The notes below the pieces were generated by a model. That model was given only the letters and a program-made list of their open reading frames with translations. It was not told where the DNA came from and searched no databases. Position numbers and translations under genes: made by a program. This document shows positions 46,071-54,986 of a DNA stretch of 64,000 nt, in pieces; within the stretch, counting starts at the first letter, position 1, and each line of letters begins with the position of its first letter. The stretch is from Sulfurospirillum tamanense (GTDB lineage: Bacteria > Campylobacterota > Campylobacteria > Campylobacterales > Campylobacteraceae), in NCBI RefSeq assembly GCF_016937535.1, contig NZ_JAFHKK010000010.1, forward strand, positions 1-64,000, given 5' to 3'.

Positions 46071-46829
46071 ATGAATTCCCTTCTTTTTCTCGTGCTTGTG
46101 ATTGCGCTGTATTATTTTTTAACCAAAAATTATAAAACAAGTAACTATCAACACATTCGGCCTGGACGCAAACAACAACTTCAGGGTGCGCTCAAAGACC
46201 ATGAAGCGGGCTTGTTGGTCGCATTGATGGCCAAGGTAGCCAAGGCTGACGGCAAAGTGAGTGAACTTGAGGCGCAGCTTATCGGCCTTACTCTTACGGA
46301 CATTGCCAACACTTTTGAAGAGGCTACGCATATTCGTGAAGAGCTTAAAGCCATCTATAATCGTGAAAAAGAAACCTTTGAAAATACCCTTATGATAGCC
46401 AAACAATACGTGCAGCTCTCGCGAAGTAACTACCCCAAGCGCTTGGGACTCATTGAGTATTTGCTTAATCTCGCGTTTATTGATGGGGAGTTTTCTGCGG
46501 CCGAACGGATGATTACTGAGGATATTGCCAGGGCACTTGAAGTGTGTTCACAAGATTTTGAGCGACTTGTGGCGCGTTTTCAGGCCTTTTACGCGCAAAA
46601 AAACACCCAGAAAGCCATGACACTAGCCAATGCGTACGCTTTGTTAGGCGTCTCGCAAAGTGCTTCTTTTGATGAGGTAAAAAAGCGCTACCGCGCTTTG
46701 GTGCGCGAACACCATCCTGACGTGCTTATGGGGCAAGGTGCGGGGCAAGACATCATTGACCAAGCCACTGAAAAACTACAAGAGATTAACGAAGCATATG
46801 AGCTTATTAAAAAACACAAAGGCACTTAA
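46071..46829 (+). CDS. DjlA-like co-chaperone (TerB-DnaJ)
   Basis: 252 residues. One N-terminal membrane helix (about 2-18), a TerB/DjlA domain (about 45-170, VALMAKVAKADGKVSELE... AFIDGEFSAAER) and a C-terminal J domain (about 185-250) with the HPD motif in REHHPDVL. It would stimulate DnaK at the membrane. ATG 46071 follows TTTACATGTAAGGAT, so the palindrome (46053-46062) runs into the ribosome-binding site. Its end overlaps the convergent gene by 4 bp. Confidence 0.92.
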   Translation: MNSLLFLVLVIALYYFLTKNYKTSNYQHIRPGRKQQLQGALKDHEAGLLVALMAKVAKADGKVSELEAQLIGLTLTDIANTFEEATHIREELKAIYNREKETFENTLMIAKQYVQLSRSNYPKRLGLIEYLLNLAFIDGEFSAAERMITEDIARALEVCSQDFERLVARFQAFYAQKNTQKAMTLANAYALLGVSQSASFDEVKKRYRALVREHHPDVLMGQGAGQDIIDQATEKLQEINEAYELIKKHKGT

Positions 46830-48820
46830 GCAGTAGGTTTTTTTGTTTCATCCTCGGGTTTGGATGGCCAAAAAAGCTCCAAAGGACGCGCAGAGGCTTC
46901 TTGAAAAAGAAGTTTCAAAAAACCAGAAAAACTTCCAAAATGTGCATCGCGGGCGCGCAAAGAAACACGAAGTGCAAGAGCGAAACTCACCGTGAGATTT
47001 ACCAGTCCAATCAATAATACAAAACACAAGACTAGCAAAAACTCCCATACAGAAGCACTCAGGTGAAGTTGCGCATAGCCAAGATTAGCAGTGGAAAAGG
47101 CAACATGGCGAATGTCTAAAGGAACCCCCATGAGATGACCAAAATAGGGGGTGATGCCCAGTAAAATTCCAAAGAAAAAATTCCCCGCGATGGCACCATG
47201 GTTCTCATGAAGAAACGTTGCCAAACGTTCTCGGAAGACCTTGGAAGTGATCTTGATAAGTAAAGGATGGTACATGTAACGGTATTTTAAATCTAAATAA
47301 TCCGCACGATTATCAAAATACCCCGCAATAATTCCCGAACAAAACAACCACACCCCAGCAATAGCTGCATATAAAAGCGCAGGAAAGGGGTCGGAACTGT
47401 GAAAATAATAATAAGCTTCTTCGGGTGTCAAAAACGCGCCATAGTAAGAAACAACCACAACACCAAACCCAAATGCAACCAGTAGCGCGAGGCTCACGTT
47501 GCCCGCAACAGCCGCAAACTGCGAGCGGCTTACCTGAAAGACAAGCTTGACAAGTTTGAGCTGGTTGGTTTTGTTGTTTTTTCCTTTTTCGACAGCTTTT
47601 GCGAAGGTGGAGGCGGTCATGGCGGGTTGTTTGGTGGCGATGGTGAAGCCAAGAAGGTGAATAAAAACAAAACCAAGTCCATAATTAAGGCTTGCTAAAA
47701 CAGTTTGAATACCAAGGCTAAGCTCTGTTTGGCCGATAAAAATCTTTATAAGTGCCATAAGTGCGATGATAATCCCCGCTCCAGCGGCACTAAAAAACAT
47801 GCCAATGTACTCTTTTTTGGTCTCGGTGATGTAGTGGTCGCCGTGTTCACTGGTGTTGTTGGTGATGCTTTTAGCGAGGATTTTAATGCTGCGGTTGCTT
47901 ATTTCTCTAAGGGAATTGCGAGAACTGTTTTTTTCTACCGCTTCTTTAAAAAGTTCTACCAAAGCAGTGTAAAAATCCTCAGAACCAAAGGTTTGAACTA
48001 GGGCAAGCACTTCTGCAGTGCGGTCGATGATTTGATCAAGGCGCTCAAGCTCGTAAGTTAGTGAAACAGAAATACCCTTGTTAATAGATTTTTTCTTTAA
48101 AGACGTGACAAGGTCGCGGCACTGCTCTAGCAGTACTTCAATGTGCCCAAAATCCTCAGTCACGGCTTCAAGCTTGATGGTGTTGTCCTGAAGTGTGCGC
48201 GTGAGGTTTGAGACATCTCGCTGAAGCGCGATGAAAGCAGAGTCTTTTTTAAGTAGCGAATGGTCAAGGCGGATAAAATTTTCATCAAATTCTTCCGAAG
48301 CAATCCAGATAGAAAGAATTTCTACTCCGTAAAGGATCTCATAAAAAAGATGGTCTTTAGTTTTAGCAACAAGGGTGTCGTGGCGCAAAAGAGCCCCAAT
48401 AAAAGCGATCCAAATCTCAGTGTCGATGGCACGTACCCATAGGTGGTCGGTGTTTTTGTGAAAAAGGGTGGCAAAAAGATATTTAAAATCATTGCCTTTG
48501 GGTGGGGCAGGGAGAAATTTGTTGTAGAAACGTTTGGCAAATTCGCCTCCAAAGCCATCATCAGAAAGGATGCCAAGAGAGGCGAGATTGGTAGAGATAC
48601 GTGAGTTTAAAATCCATGTGTGAAAGGCTCCAGAAAGGGCGAGTGTGAGGTTTTGGTCTGTGATGAGGTGGTCGGCAACTTGGCGCATAGCAAAACGCAC
48701 GCCATCGATGTCTTCTAAATCTTGAGGACGAATATAAGTGATTAGCGCGCTGAGTTTTTCTACAGCCGAACTGTTTTTGTCGAGAATAATAGCGCGGGTT
48801 TTTTCAAAATTTTTAGGCAC
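46826..48820 (-). CDS. 'SpecificRecomb' (PF10136-like) multi-pass membrane protein
   Basis: 664 residues. The N-terminal half (1-330) is helical and soluble, starting NFEKTRAI and ITYIRPQDLEDI. The C-terminal half has about eight membrane segments (from about 335). This is the family named 'site-specific recombinase' (Gcr of Neisseria) in databases, a name that does not fit the membrane topology. The function is unknown. The start is GTG after AAAGGACA. One near-palindrome (47270) is read in frame as YMY. Confidence 0.85.
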   Translation of the reverse strand: MPKNFEKTRAIILDKNSSAVEKLSALITYIRPQDLEDIDGVRFAMRQVADHLITDQNLTLALSGAFHTWILNSRISTNLASLGILSDDGFGGEFAKRFYNKFLPAPPKGNDFKYLFATLFHKNTDHLWVRAIDTEIWIAFIGALLRHDTLVAKTKDHLFYEILYGVEILSIWIASEEFDENFIRLDHSLLKKDSAFIALQRDVSNLTRTLQDNTIKLEAVTEDFGHIEVLLEQCRDLVTSLKKKSINKGISVSLTYELERLDQIIDRTAEVLALVQTFGSEDFYTALVELFKEAVEKNSSRNSLREISNRSIKILAKSITNNTSEHGDHYITETKKEYIGMFFSAAGAGIIIALMALIKIFIGQTELSLGIQTVLASLNYGLGFVFIHLLGFTIATKQPAMTASTFAKAVEKGKNNKTNQLKLVKLVFQVSRSQFAAVAGNVSLALLVAFGFGVVVVSYYGAFLTPEEAYYYFHSSDPFPALLYAAIAGVWLFCSGIIAGYFDNRADYLDLKYRYMYHPLLIKITSKVFRERLATFLHENHGAIAGNFFFGILLGITPYFGHLMGVPLDIRHVAFSTANLGYAQLHLSASVWEFLLVLCFVLLIGLVNLTVSFALALRVSLRARDAHFGSFSGFLKLLFQEASARPLELFWPSKPEDETKKPTA

Positions 48821-48996
48821 AAATGTCCTTTGTTGAGGAAAATAAATAGAAAAGATTTTAGCGAAAGTTACCCTTAGGTTTGTTTGAAGGGTTTTACATG
48901 TAAAGGATTTGTATTTTGTCGGGGTTTTATTGAGAGAGAGTGCGGATCATTTAAAAAGTAGTGTTAGAATGAGCAAGCAAAATAAAAGAGAAAAAT

Positions 48997-49368
48997 ATGG
49001 ATTTACACTATTTTTTTGAAAACAATACAGGTACAGGAGTCCTCTCAACTGCCAACCAAAAAGGCGAAGTAAACAGCGCTCTCTTTGCACGCCCACACGT
49101 GGAGCATGACCTTGCGATGTTTATTTGTTTGAAGCGAAAAAACCTAGAAAACCTACAGCAAAACCCATACGCCTCTTACCTTTTTCGGGTTGATGGAAAG
49201 GGCTACGAAGGGGTGCGACTGACATTGTTGCTTCAAGAGATAAAAGATGATGATATTCTTGCGGAAAAACTCCGAAGACGCCACACTAAAACAGAAGAGA
49301 AGGCGTATATTTTGGTGTTTAAAATCCTTAAAGTATTGCCTCTTGTTGGCGGACAAGAAGAAGGATGA
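48997..49368 (+). CDS. pyridoxamine-5'-phosphate-oxidase-like FMN-binding protein
   Basis: 123 residues. LSTANQKGEVNSALFARPHV and MFICLKRKNLENLQQNPYAS are the split-barrel flavin-binding motifs of the PNPOx-like superfamily. It is shorter than true PdxH, so the reaction is unknown; general stress or haem-related roles occur in the family. AAGAGAAAAAT precedes the ATG. A full palindrome (48894-48903) lies 94 bp upstream. Confidence 0.85.
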   Translation: MDLHYFFENNTGTGVLSTANQKGEVNSALFARPHVEHDLAMFICLKRKNLENLQQNPYASYLFRVDGKGYEGVRLTLLLQEIKDDDILAEKLRRRHTKTEEKAYILVFKILKVLPLVGGQEEG

Positions 49369-49526
49369 AAAAGGGAAAAACCATAGCCTCGGGGTAAAAG
49401 TTCTTTAGTTTGGGAAAATTTTGCCTTTTGCTTTTTAAGTTCCATCCTTTTTTGCTACAATCCTTTCGGTCAATTTTTGACTAGCAGTAAAATACGATTG
49501 CCTTGGGCAATAAGGAAGGATGGTAT

Positions 49527-50738
49527 ATGGAGGCAAAGGGTGGTTTAATCCCTAGACTTGCCAATGGAAACTTGGTGTTTCAGATTATGGTGGGTATTGT
49601 TTTAGGTGTGGTGGTGGCTTCGGTTTCAAGCCAAGCTGCGGAGGCTGTTTCGATTTTTGGATCTTTGTTTGTGGGTGCGCTTAAGGCGATTGCGCCTATT
49701 TTGGTGTTTGTGTTGGTTTCGACGGCGATTGCGACCAAAGAAGTGGGCGCGGGAGCAAACATGAAGCCCATTGTTGTGCTGTACCTTGTCGGCACGTTTT
49801 TAGCTTCACTTATCGCGGTGCTTGCTAGCTTTTTGTTTCCTGTGCATTTGGTGCTCATTGACGCGGCAAATGGTAGTTTTAATCCACCCGATAGCGTTAT
49901 TGGCGTGTTAAAAGGTGTGTTGTTTAACATGGTGGATAATCCTGTAAATGCCCTAGCTACAGGCAACTTTATAGGTATTTTGGTGTGGGCCATTGCCCTT
50001 GGTGTTGCCATGCACTACAGTTCACAGGAAACAAAAAACGTCTCCCATGACATCGCCCAAGGGGTGACGAAAATCGTTCGTTTTATCATCCGCTTGGCAC
50101 CTCTTGGGATTTTTGGTTTGGTTGCAGAAACCTTTTCACAAACGGGATTTGGCGCCTTGCTAAGCTATGGAAAACTCTTGTTAGTCCTTGTGGGAACGAT
50201 GCTGTTTATCGCGTTTGTGGTTAATCCGCTCATCGTGTTTATCAAACGCAAGAAAAATCCTTATCCGCTCATTTTTACCTGCCTCAAAGAGAGTGGCATT
50301 ACGGCGTTTTTTACCCGAAGTTCGGCGGCGAACATCCCTGTAAACCTTAATCTGTGTAAAAAAATGGGCTTAAACGAAGACACCTATTCTATCTCTATTC
50401 CGCTTGGGGCGACAACCAATATGGCGGGTGCGGCGGTGACCATTACGGTGTTGACATTGGCTACGGTGCATACCTTGGGGATTTCTGTGGATTTGCCAAC
50501 GGCACTTTTGCTCAGCGTGGTTTCAGCCCTTGCCGCGTGCGGTGCCAGTGGCGTGGCGGGCGGGTCATTGTTGCTCATCCCTTTGGCGTGTAGCCTTTTT
50601 GGGATTAGCAATGACATCGCCTTGCAGGTGGTGGCCATTGGCTTTGTGATTGGGGTGATTCAAGATTCCATGGAAACAGCGCTCAATAGCTCCACAGACG
50701 TTGTATTTACCGCCGCGTGCGACGAAAAAGAGATTTGA
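49527..50738 (+). CDS. sstT: Na+/serine-threonine symporter
   Basis: 403 residues. Dicarboxylate/amino acid:cation symporter family: the [16 protein letters not shown] re-entrant loop, [16 protein letters not shown] and [18 protein letters not shown] are characteristic of SstT. It imports serine and threonine with sodium. ATG 49527 has AAGGAAGGA upstream at the right spacing; an in-frame TTG at 49503 would put the ribosome-binding site inside the gene. Confidence 0.95.
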   Translation: MEAKGGLIPRLANGNLVFQIMVGIVLGVVVASVSSQAAEAVSIFGSLFVGALKAIAPILVFVLVSTAIATKEVGAGANMKPIVVLYLVGTFLASLIAVLASFLFPVHLVLIDAANGSFNPPDSVIGVLKGVLFNMVDNPVNALATGNFIGILVWAIALGVAMHYSSQETKNVSHDIAQGVTKIVRFIIRLAPLGIFGLVAETFSQTGFGALLSYGKLLLVLVGTMLFIAFVVNPLIVFIKRKKNPYPLIFTCLKESGITAFFTRSSAANIPVNLNLCKKMGLNEDTYSISIPLGATTNMAGAAVTITVLTLATVHTLGISVDLPTALLLSVVSALAACGASGVAGGSLLLIPLACSLFGISNDIALQVVAIGFVIGVIQDSMETALNSSTDVVFTAACDEKEI

Positions 50739-50757
50739 TAACGCTTTACATGTAAGG

Positions 50758-50787
50758 AAACCTTGGGCATTTTTTTGTCCAAGGTTT
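50758..50787. terminator. bidirectional terminator between sstT and the cupin gene
   Basis: AAACCTTGG (50758-50766) and CCAAGGTTT (50779-50787) form a 9-bp stem with a T-rich loop, between two convergent genes and right after a palindrome copy (50746-50755). A-rich and T-rich flanks allow function in both directions. Confidence 0.6.
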
Positions 50788-51187
50788 ATTTGCTAATGCT
50801 ATAAACGCTCTCTTTTGTTCCTGCGTAAACTACTACTATCTCTACGGGTTCGTCGCTTTCGTTGACGCCGTAGTGCCATTTTTCTACTACTTCAATAATC
50901 GCATCGCCCGCGCTTAAGTGTAAAACTTCGCCTTCTTCCGTTACAACTTTTAGTGTGCCTTTAACCATGTAGCCTACGTTGATGATAGGATGTTTGTGCA
51001 GAGGAAGGGTGGTGTGGGGCGGGATGGTAATCTTTAGCACGGAAATCTCCGGCGCTTCTTTGGGGTAAGCGGGCAAGGGTGAACCCTCCCAGCTTTGGGA
51101 AGATTTTGCCAAGACGACCACTTGGGTTTGCGCCGAGGCAAAAACAGAGCTAGCAAGAAGTAAAAATAAGAACAACAACCTTTTCAT
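50786..51187 (-). CDS. exported cupin-domain protein
   Basis: 133 residues. Signal peptide about 1-18 (LLFLFLLLASSVFASA). The small beta-barrel has the cupin metal motifs: HTTLPLHKHPIINVGYMVKG with the paired His, and a second His in WHYGVNESDEP. It probably binds a metal in the periplasm; the ligand or reaction is unknown. It stands alone on this strand. Confidence 0.88.
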   Translation of the reverse strand: MKRLLFLFLLLASSVFASAQTQVVVLAKSSQSWEGSPLPAYPKEAPEISVLKITIPPHTTLPLHKHPIINVGYMVKGTLKVVTEEGEVLHLSAGDAIIEVVEKWHYGVNESDEPVEIVVVYAGTKESVYSISK

Positions 51188-51260
51188 GAAACGCCTTTTG
51201 GGGAAGATGGGAAGAGTATTTTAGCCTATTTAGGGGGATTTTACGGGTACATGTAAAGGT

Positions 51261-51289
51261 TTGTGGATACAAGAAAAACTGACTATAAT
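51261..51289 (+). promoter_or_regulatory. slyD promoter
   Basis: -35 TTGTGG (51261-51266), 17-bp spacer, -10 TATAAT (51284-51289), 23 bp before the ATG. A one-mismatch palindrome (51247-51256) lies just before the -35. Confidence 0.55.
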
Positions 51290-51312
51290 TTCGCTAAAAA
51301 ATAGGAAGTAGA

Positions 51313-51771
51313 ATGCACATCAAAAAAGACGCACTGGTTTCCATAGCCCTAGAATTGCAAGATGAAAACGGAAATGTCATAGAGGAAAACGACCAAGAGG
51401 TGATTTACCTCCACGGCGGATACGGACACCTTTTTCAAAAGCTAGAAGAAGCACTTGAGGGCAAAAAAGTGGGCGATACGTTTTGTGTGAAACTTACCGC
51501 CTCTGAAGCTTTTGGGGAGTTTGACGAGGCACTGGTGTTGCGCGAATCTTTGGAAGATTTGCCTCCTGAGGTTGCCCTTGGCATGGAGCTAGACGGCGAA
51601 GAAGAGGGGGTCGTGTTCCGCGTGGTCGAACTAGACGCCACCCACGCCCTAGTGGACGGCAATCACCCTTACGCCGGTGTCTCCATGATAGCCAAAGGCA
51701 AGGTGCGCGAGATAGAGTATTTGTCCCCCGAGGCGATTGAGGAGATACTTAAAGAGGAGCATGGGCATTGA
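51313..51771 (+). CDS. slyD: SlyD-type FKBP peptidyl-prolyl isomerase
   Basis: 152 residues. LELQDENGNVIEE, YLHGGYGHLFQKLEEALEGKKVGD and an insert-in-flap chaperone domain (about 70-125), then FRVVELDATHALVDGNHPYAG are SlyD signatures. The His-rich metal-binding tail of E. coli SlyD is reduced to a terminal HGH. It catalyses proline isomerisation and acts as a chaperone. Confidence 0.93.
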   Translation: MHIKKDALVSIALELQDENGNVIEENDQEVIYLHGGYGHLFQKLEEALEGKKVGDTFCVKLTASEAFGEFDEALVLRESLEDLPPEVALGMELDGEEEGVVFRVVELDATHALVDGNHPYAGVSMIAKGKVREIEYLSPEAIEEILKEEHGH

Positions 51772-51816
51772 GCGGGCAAGCGCATTGTGTTTGGTTTTTA
51801 CATGTAAGGATAAAAA

Positions 51817-52092
51817 ATGAATCAGATTTTAAACGCCGAAGAAAAAGAGATTGTAGAGTATATTGAAAGTGGGAAGGCGCAAAGCATTGCTAACTTGAGT
51901 GATGAAAAAAATAGGTTTCAGAATTTGGCCAAAGCTTATTCTTTAAAGAAAAAAGCAATAAATATAAGATTGCCAGAGAGTGATATTTATGCCTTAAAGC
52001 AAAAATCACTTGAAAGCGGACTTAGCTACCAAAATATCATACAATCCCTTGTCCATCAATACATTCAAGGAAAAATCAAAGCAAGCTTTTAG
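51817..52092 (+). CDS. CopG-family antitoxin without a toxin partner
   Basis: 91 residues. The N-terminus (LNAEEKEIVEYIESGK) and the ribbon-helix-helix segment (KKKAINIRLPESDIYALKQK and LSYQNIIQSLVHQYI) match the 'CopG antitoxin of type II TA system' family (BrnA-like). No RelE/BrnT-type toxin gene is adjacent: slyD is upstream and an AT-rich unknown gene is downstream. It may be an orphan or pair with that unknown gene. Palindrome copies flank it on both sides (51798-51807 and 52106-52115), the first supplying the AAGGA ribosome-binding site. Confidence 0.85.
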   Translation: MNQILNAEEKEIVEYIESGKAQSIANLSDEKNRFQNLAKAYSLKKKAINIRLPESDIYALKQKSLESGLSYQNIIQSLVHQYIQGKIKASF

Positions 52093-52248
52093 GCGGTTTG
52101 TAGCCTTACATGTAAAGATATTTGAAGTGGCTTATTGAATGCAATGCTGATGGATAGATATGTGGTATTTTTGAAGAGCTCAATTTCAACTATTTATACT
52201 CTTAATAGGATTTAGCATTATGGTATCGTATTTACAAAAAGGAATAAA

Positions 52249-52857
52249 ATGACGATAGATAATCTTCAAAACTACATAGATGAAATTGCAATAGAAGCTT
52301 TTAATAAATATAGAATTATAAGAAATGAGGCAGTTTTTGAATTAGCAGAAATTGAAATCTACCTCAAGGATGCTAAAAAAGGTATTGACGATATTTATCG
52401 CCATGATAGAAATGAACACTTAGAAAGTTTAAAAGAATATCAACACTATAGTGGTTTTGATATTTGCAATGGAAATAAAGATAAAGATATCTATTGTGGC
52501 ATTTTGGTACGTGGGTTGATGAATGAATCTGAAGCAATCTATGGGCCAAGAAGGGTTAAGTATGGAGGCAGAGAAAAAAGTCCAATAAAAATAGAAATAA
52601 TAACTAATGAATCATCGGAAAATCGTTTTCAATTCTACTCTTCCGAGATTAATTCAAATGTAATATTTAAACTTCCGAGAGTCAATTTGAGCAACAAAAT
52701 AAGCCAAAAATATTTTTGTGAACCTCAAAAATTGCAAAAATATCTAAATCTGAAAGCCCGATATTTGAGAATAAAAGATGAAAATTTTTCTTCCAATAAA
52801 TATCTAGCGGAATCCAGAGAAATATGGAATGCAATTTTAAAAAAGCTAAACAGCTAA
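52249..52857 (+). CDS. AT-rich unknown gene, likely acquired
   Basis: 202 residues with no signal or membrane segment. It is much more AT-rich than its neighbours and uses codons such as ATA and AAA heavily, unlike purH next to it. The part ELAEIEIYLKDAKKG... GFDICNGNKDKDIYCGILVR, with AIYGPRRV later, vaguely resembles a family of hypothetical proteins related to 3-methyladenine glycosylase folds; this is weak. AAAAAGGAA precedes the ATG. No palindrome lies within 50-odd bp on either side of the gene. Confidence 0.7.
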   Translation: MTIDNLQNYIDEIAIEAFNKYRIIRNEAVFELAEIEIYLKDAKKGIDDIYRHDRNEHLESLKEYQHYSGFDICNGNKDKDIYCGILVRGLMNESEAIYGPRRVKYGGREKSPIKIEIITNESSENRFQFYSSEINSNVIFKLPRVNLSNKISQKYFCEPQKLQKYLNLKARYLRIKDENFSSNKYLAESREIWNAILKKLNS

Positions 52858-52989
52858 TTTATTTTCAAAAGATTGGAAATAAAATGCAGACAACGCCCAT
52901 CCTTCTCTGTATCTAACCCCATTTAACCCTCCTTAAAAGAAGCTTTAGGTACAATCGCGGTTTTAAACCTTTACATGTAAGGATGCGTT

Positions 52990-54522
52990 GTGAGAGCATT
53001 GATAAGCGTAAGTGACAAGACGGGCATTGTGGAGTTTGCCCAAGGATTAGTAGCACTTGGATGGGAGATCGTCTCTACAGGCGGCACTTTTAAGCAACTC
53101 CAAGAAGCGGGCGTTAGCGCCGTTGAGATTAGCGAAGTGACCAAGTTTCCTGAAATGTTTGATGGCAGGGTCAAGACCCTCAACCCCTACATTCACGGGG
53201 GGATTTTGCACCGTAGGGATGAACCCTTACATGTAAAGACCGCCCACGAACACGGCATCAGAGGCATCGACCTTGTGTGCGTGAACCTCTACCCCTTCAA
53301 AGAAACCATCGCCAAAACGGACGATTTTGATACCATCATCGAAAACATCGACATCGGCGGCCCTGCCATGGTGCGCAGTGCGGCCAAAAACTTCCAAGAT
53401 GTCCTCATCGTCACCGACGTTTTGGACTACGACGCGGTGCTTGAAGCTCTAAAAGAAGGTGCCGATAGCCTAGCGTTTCGCCGTGGTTTGATGATTAAGG
53501 CGTTCGAGCACACGGGCGCGTATGATGCGATGATTGCCAACTACATGAATGAGCGTTTCAACGGCGGTTTTGGAGCCAAGCAGTTCATCGTCGGCACCAA
53601 AGCATTCGACACGCGTTATGGCGAAAACCCTCACCAAAAGGGCGCGTTGTACGAGTTTGACTACTTTTTTTCCAACAACTTCAAAGCCCTCAAAGGCGAA
53701 GCTAGTTTTAACAACATGACCGACATCCACGGCGCGGTCAAAATCGCCGCGGCCTTTGGCGAAGCCCCCGCAGTGTCCATCATCAAGCACGCAAATCCCT
53801 GCGGTTTTGCTATCAAAAACACGCTTTTAGAAAGCTACACCGAAGCCCTCAAATGCGACCCTGTGTCGGCCTTTGGTGGCGTGGTCGCTATCAACGGCAA
53901 GCTAGACAAAGCCCTAGCCGAGAAAATCAACGAAATCTTCATCGAAGTCATCATCGCGGCTAATGTGGACGAAGACGCCCTAGCGGTCTTTGAGAGCAAA
54001 AAACGCATCAAAATCTTTACCCAAGAAAGCCCCTATTTGGTGCTGAGCAACGACGCGTACGACTTTAAACACATCGATGGCGGGTTTGTTTACCAAGAAG
54101 CCGACGCGGTGGGCGAAGACGAAGTTACAAATGCCGAGCAAAAAAGTGCCCGCAAAGCCTCAGTCCAAGAGTTCGCCGACCTTGAAATCGCCTACAAAGT
54201 CGCCAGCCTCACTAAATCTAACTGCGTCGTGTACGTCAAGGACAGCATGATGGTAGGTATTGGCATGGGGATGACGAGTCGTGTGGACGCGGGCAAATGC
54301 GCCCTGTTAAAAGCCAAAGAGATGGGGCTAGAAGTAGCAGGATGTGCCATGGCCAGCGAAGCGTTTTTCCCTTTCCGCGACAGCGTGGACGCCGCGGCCA
54401 AAGCGGGCGTCAAAGCCATCATCCAACCCGGCGGCAGTATCCGTGATAATGAAGTCATCGCCGCGGCCGATGAGCACGGCATGGCACTGTACTTTACAGG
54501 GATTCGTCACTTTTTACATTAA
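52990..54522 (+). CDS. purH: bifunctional AICAR transformylase / IMP cyclohydrolase
   Basis: 510 residues, full length. IMP cyclohydrolase part: [36 protein letters not shown]; transformylase part: [21 protein letters not shown] and the C-terminal [14 protein letters not shown]. It performs the last two steps of purine synthesis. The start is GTG after TTTACATGTAAGGATGCGTT, so the palindrome (52971-52980) again merges with the ribosome-binding site. A further copy (53227) encodes LHV. Confidence 0.98.
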   Translation: MRALISVSDKTGIVEFAQGLVALGWEIVSTGGTFKQLQEAGVSAVEISEVTKFPEMFDGRVKTLNPYIHGGILHRRDEPLHVKTAHEHGIRGIDLVCVNLYPFKETIAKTDDFDTIIENIDIGGPAMVRSAAKNFQDVLIVTDVLDYDAVLEALKEGADSLAFRRGLMIKAFEHTGAYDAMIANYMNERFNGGFGAKQFIVGTKAFDTRYGENPHQKGALYEFDYFFSNNFKALKGEASFNNMTDIHGAVKIAAAFGEAPAVSIIKHANPCGFAIKNTLLESYTEALKCDPVSAFGGVVAINGKLDKALAEKINEIFIEVIIAANVDEDALAVFESKKRIKIFTQESPYLVLSNDAYDFKHIDGGFVYQEADAVGEDEVTNAEQKSARKASVQEFADLEIAYKVASLTKSNCVVYVKDSMMVGIGMGMTSRVDAGKCALLKAKEMGLEVAGCAMASEAFFPFRDSVDAAAKAGVKAIIQPGGSIRDNEVIAAADEHGMALYFTGIRHFLH

Positions 54523-54530
54523 CATTTTTT

Positions 54531-54553
54531 GGGGTGGTGCGCGCCATCACCCC
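54531..54553 (+). terminator. stem-loop after purH
   Basis: GGGGTGGTG and CATCACCCC pair (one G-T) around a 5-nt loop, 8 bp after the purH stop. There is no T-run after it, although a TTTTTT lies just before, so it may act on the opposite strand or simply stabilise the 3' end. Confidence 0.4.
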
Positions 54554-54564
54554 GCGCCTCTTGA

Positions 54565-54578
54565 TTGATATCTATCAA
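54565..54578 (+). promoter_or_regulatory. perfect FNR/CRP-family binding site
   Basis: TTGAT-ATCT-ATCAA, the exact FNR-type consensus TTGAT-N4-ATCAA. Its centre is about 43 bp upstream of the start point expected from the -10 box at 54603-54608, the place of a class II activator. It controls the operon 54633-56519. Confidence 0.75.
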
Positions 54579-54602
54579 TGACATTCATTCTCAATTTCCC
54601 CT

Positions 54603-54608
54603 ATAATC
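54603..54608 (+). promoter_or_regulatory. -10 box of the FNR-box operon
   Basis: TATAAT, 24 bp before the ATG at 54633. No good -35 hexamer is present, as expected where a class II activator overlaps that position. Confidence 0.7.
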
Positions 54609-54632
54609 CTCCCAAAAAAAGAGGATAATTTC

Positions 54633-54983
54633 ATGAAAACATTATGGCCTAGCGATGCGATTGCGTTTCAAGAAGAGGGCGCCACCGTTCCCTTTGTAAA
54701 GTACACCAAGGAGGGCATCCACTTCATCGGGTTTGATTCCCGCGCGTGTGTGCCGCCCGAGCCCATGGTCAACGCCATGCTGGCCCTCGTGCACATCAAA
54801 ACCCCACAAACCAAAGTAGTGATGATTAACCACCGAAGCCCCGTGGGCTTGCTTGCCAAGATTGGCGAATGCTACAGTATTGACCAAGAAGAGCTTGAAA
54901 ACGGTGCCGTGCGTCTCACCTTTAGCTACAAAGAAGGCGCGACACAACACGCTGACCTCTCCTCTTTCCACTGCGCGGGCTAA
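54633..54983 (+). CDS. DUF2249-like protein
   Basis: 116 residues. FDSRACVPPEPMVNAMLALV, a beta strand KVVMINHRSPVGLL and LTFSYKEG fit the DUF2249 / TusA-like fold, where the D-R-x-x-x-PPEPM motif is characteristic. Function unknown; these genes are common next to nitric-oxide and denitrification functions. It is the first gene after the FNR-type box. AGAGGAT precedes the ATG. The next gene starts 3 bp after its stop. Confidence 0.8.
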   Translation: MKTLWPSDAIAFQEEGATVPFVKYTKEGIHFIGFDSRACVPPEPMVNAMLALVHIKTPQTKVVMINHRSPVGLLAKIGECYSIDQEELENGAVRLTFSYKEGATQHADLSSFHCAG

Positions 54984-54986
54984 GTC

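Noticed and set aside
46826-48820. Site-specific recombinase
   Set aside because: Only the database family name suggests it; the protein is multi-pass membrane and shows no recombinase catalytic motif.
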